From Borborobacter arsenicus (lineage in GTDB: Bacteria; Pseudomonadota; Alphaproteobacteria; Rhizobiales; Rhizobiaceae), in contig NZ_ML133508.1 in the NCBI RefSeq assembly GCF_003934165.1, positions 115,878-179,877 of the forward strand: a stretch of 64,000 bases of DNA. Reading direction: 5' to 3'. Every line of letters starts with the position of its first letter. Position 1 is the stretch's first letter. This document shows, one piece after another, positions 63,247-64,000 of the stretch. The notes under the pieces were generated by a model. That model was not told the DNA's origin. It did no database searches and saw only the letters and a program-made list of their open reading frames with translations. The translations under genes and the position numbers were made by a program.

Positions 63247-63443
63247 GGCCGACGTTTTCCTTGGCGAAGCTGGGGCTGCTTGTCATCCAGCATTCGCTCG
63301 ACAGCCTCCCGGACGACCCAGGCGATTGACACGCGATTTCGTCGCGCGAGTTCTGCAACACGCGCGTACTGGTCGTCACTGAGGCTGACAGAAAGACGGT
63401 GCGCGGCCTTGTCGGCCGGCTCCGTCGGGCGCGGCAAAGACAT
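63243..63443 (-). CDS. Ribbon-helix-helix (CopG/Arc-like) regulator
   Basis: A 66-residue protein. HRLSVSLSDDQYARVAELARRNRVSIAWVVREAVERML is a full ribbon-helix-helix motif: the RLSVSLS strand binds the DNA groove and two helices form the dimer. The C-terminal tail is basic. A GGGGGAAG ribosome binding site lies before the ATG. It heads the methylase-restriction-ATPase operon and probably represses it, an arrangement that delays nuclease expression when the element enters a new host (inference). A candidate operator lies just upstream. Confidence 0.82.
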   Translation of the reverse strand: MSLPRPTEPADKAAHRLSVSLSDDQYARVAELARRNRVSIAWVVREAVERMLDDKQPQLRQGKRRP

Positions 63444-63695
63444 ACTTCCCCCCGAATCAGTGCTTCACCACACTACACCAGAGTGGTGCAAAATCTCAAT
63501 CCAGAGAATGTTATCCCCTACGCTATTTTCTATAATAAGTTCAATGTTCTAAGCGGATTCCTGCTGCATTTATTCCATAGGAATCCATCCCGCCTTCATG
63601 TCCATGACCCCGCCAGCTACACTGGCGGCGACGGCGTGCCCACGAGCCCCACTCCGAGCACGCCATTCCGTCTGCATCGTGCGTAACGGCGGCCG
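63444..63695. other. Intergenic region between the RHH gene and ardC
   Basis: About 250 bases with the candidate RHH operator on the left and an AT-rich patch (63510-63550, TATTTTCTATAATAAG) that may form the operon promoter. No supportable gene. Confidence 0.5.
63466..63488. promoter_or_regulatory. Candidate operator upstream of the RHH gene
   Basis: A CACCA-GAG-TGGTG dyad (63476-63488) is preceded by another CACCA half at 63466-63470, giving three similar half-sites. It lies about 23 bases before the RHH start, where a ribbon-helix-helix dimer would block the promoter. Position and symmetry are seen; the binding protein is inferred. Confidence 0.45.
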
Positions 63696-63708
63696 CTATG
63701 CGGCCGCC
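63688..63708. repeat. 9-bp perfect hairpin over the ardC stop codon
   Basis: GGCGGCCGC (63688-63696) and GCGGCCGCC (63700-63708) form a perfect stem around TAT. The end of the antirestriction gene (stop at 63698-63696) lies inside it. It may act as part of a terminator; a T-run follows on the plus-strand side only. Confidence 0.5.
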
Positions 63709-64000
63709 GACTGTTTTTCCGGTTCAGCCGCTTCCTCCGGCGTCGAAAACTTCGCGAGGTAATCCGCCGCGCGCTGCGCATGGGCAGCGGCGGCGAAGAT
63801 TGCCCGCTTGTCATCCTTCAGCGCTTTGAGCCACGAGGCGATATAGGCGGCGTGCTCCGCGCGCGGCGCGGGGGTCAAGGCGAGGCCGGCGCAGACAAAG
63901 GCCGCGCCCAGCTCGGCTACCAGCTCTTCCATGGCGTAGCCTTCATCCCCAAACCGCTTGCGCCCAAAATCCCGCGCAAGCCGCTTTTCATGCTTGGTCC
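63696..64000 (-). CDS. ardC: ArdC-type antirestriction protein, C-terminal part
   Basis: The gene runs out of the right edge; about 100 C-terminal residues are visible. The block reads RLARDFGRKRFGDEGYAMEE, then ELVAELGAAFVCAGL and AAYIASWLKALKDDKRAIFAAAAHAQRAADYLAKF. These are the characteristic end of ArdC-like proteins with a zincin metallopeptidase domain: the Glu in EELVAELGAAF is the third zinc ligand position. ArdC-like proteins protect incoming plasmid DNA from the recipient's restriction enzymes. It lies upstream, on the same strand, of the element's own restriction-type operon, a telling pairing for a mobile element. Confidence 0.88.
   Translation of the reverse strand, partial: TKHEKRLARDFGRKRFGDEGYAMEELVAELGAAFVCAGLALTPAPRAEHAAYIASWLKALKDDKRAIFAAAAHAQRAADYLAKFSTPEEAAEPEKQSAAA

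Overview
The window looks like chromosome (or chromid) of a high-GC alphaproteobacterium of the Rhizobiales (Hyphomicrobiales), probably from the Phyllobacteriaceae/Brucellaceae/Rhizobiaceae group. This rests on the density of ABC uptake systems, the fused PhaAB-type cation antiporter, the AruI/DDAH pair and a palindromic intergenic repeat of rhizobial style. It is a judgement from gene content, not a database result.

Bases 1-42,000 are ordinary catabolic and transport chromosome. They open with the end of a type I secretion exporter (ATPase and HlyD-type adaptor), an EEP-family phosphohydrolase and tRNA-Arg(ACG). A complete creatinine locus follows at 4,089-11,685: a polyamine-type ABC importer, a LysR regulator, creatininase and creatinase. 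From 19,104 down to 11,941 lies a minus-strand cluster: AhpD-like protein, acyl-CoA-dehydrogenase-fold oxidoreductase, sulfonate-type ABC importer, selenium-binding protein/methanethiol-oxidase homologue, a membrane protein and a universal stress protein. Next come an AI-2E/PerM-type permease, a guanidino-compound module (DDAH-like hydrolase and AruI-like decarboxylase divergent from an arginine-type ABC importer), a DoxX protein, the Mrp/Pha cation/proton antiporter operon, a glutamine-synthetase-like ligase, and a tryptophan/kynurenine-type ABC importer with kynureninase beside a GntR regulator. A LysR regulator and an EamA transporter close this part.

From about 42,000 the content changes to accessory DNA. 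There is an ArsR/arsenic-type permease pair, then a mercury operon (merR divergent from merTPFA). A mobilization module follows: relaxase, MobC, a structured non-coding region with three tandem hairpins and a putative oriT, a VirD4/TraG coupling protein and several small unknown genes. After this comes a tightly overlapping four-gene operon (ribbon-helix-helix regulator, N6-adenine methyltransferase, type IIG-like restriction-methylase, TrlF-like PHP/SMC ATPase), and the window ends in an ArdC-type antirestriction gene. Together these suggest a mobilizable or conjugative element carrying metal resistance and a DNA-modification/defence cargo. Its ends were not identified.

The strongest candidates for something undescribed are the methyltransferase / type IIG / TrlF operon and the hairpin array next to the putative oriT. 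The catabolic part also offers testable regulatory predictions: a shared ATTCTNAT-like dyad at three creatinine-locus promoters, paired AT-rich palindromes at the kynureninase-transporter/GntR promoter, and a 10-bp inverted repeat enclosing the arsR ribosome binding site.
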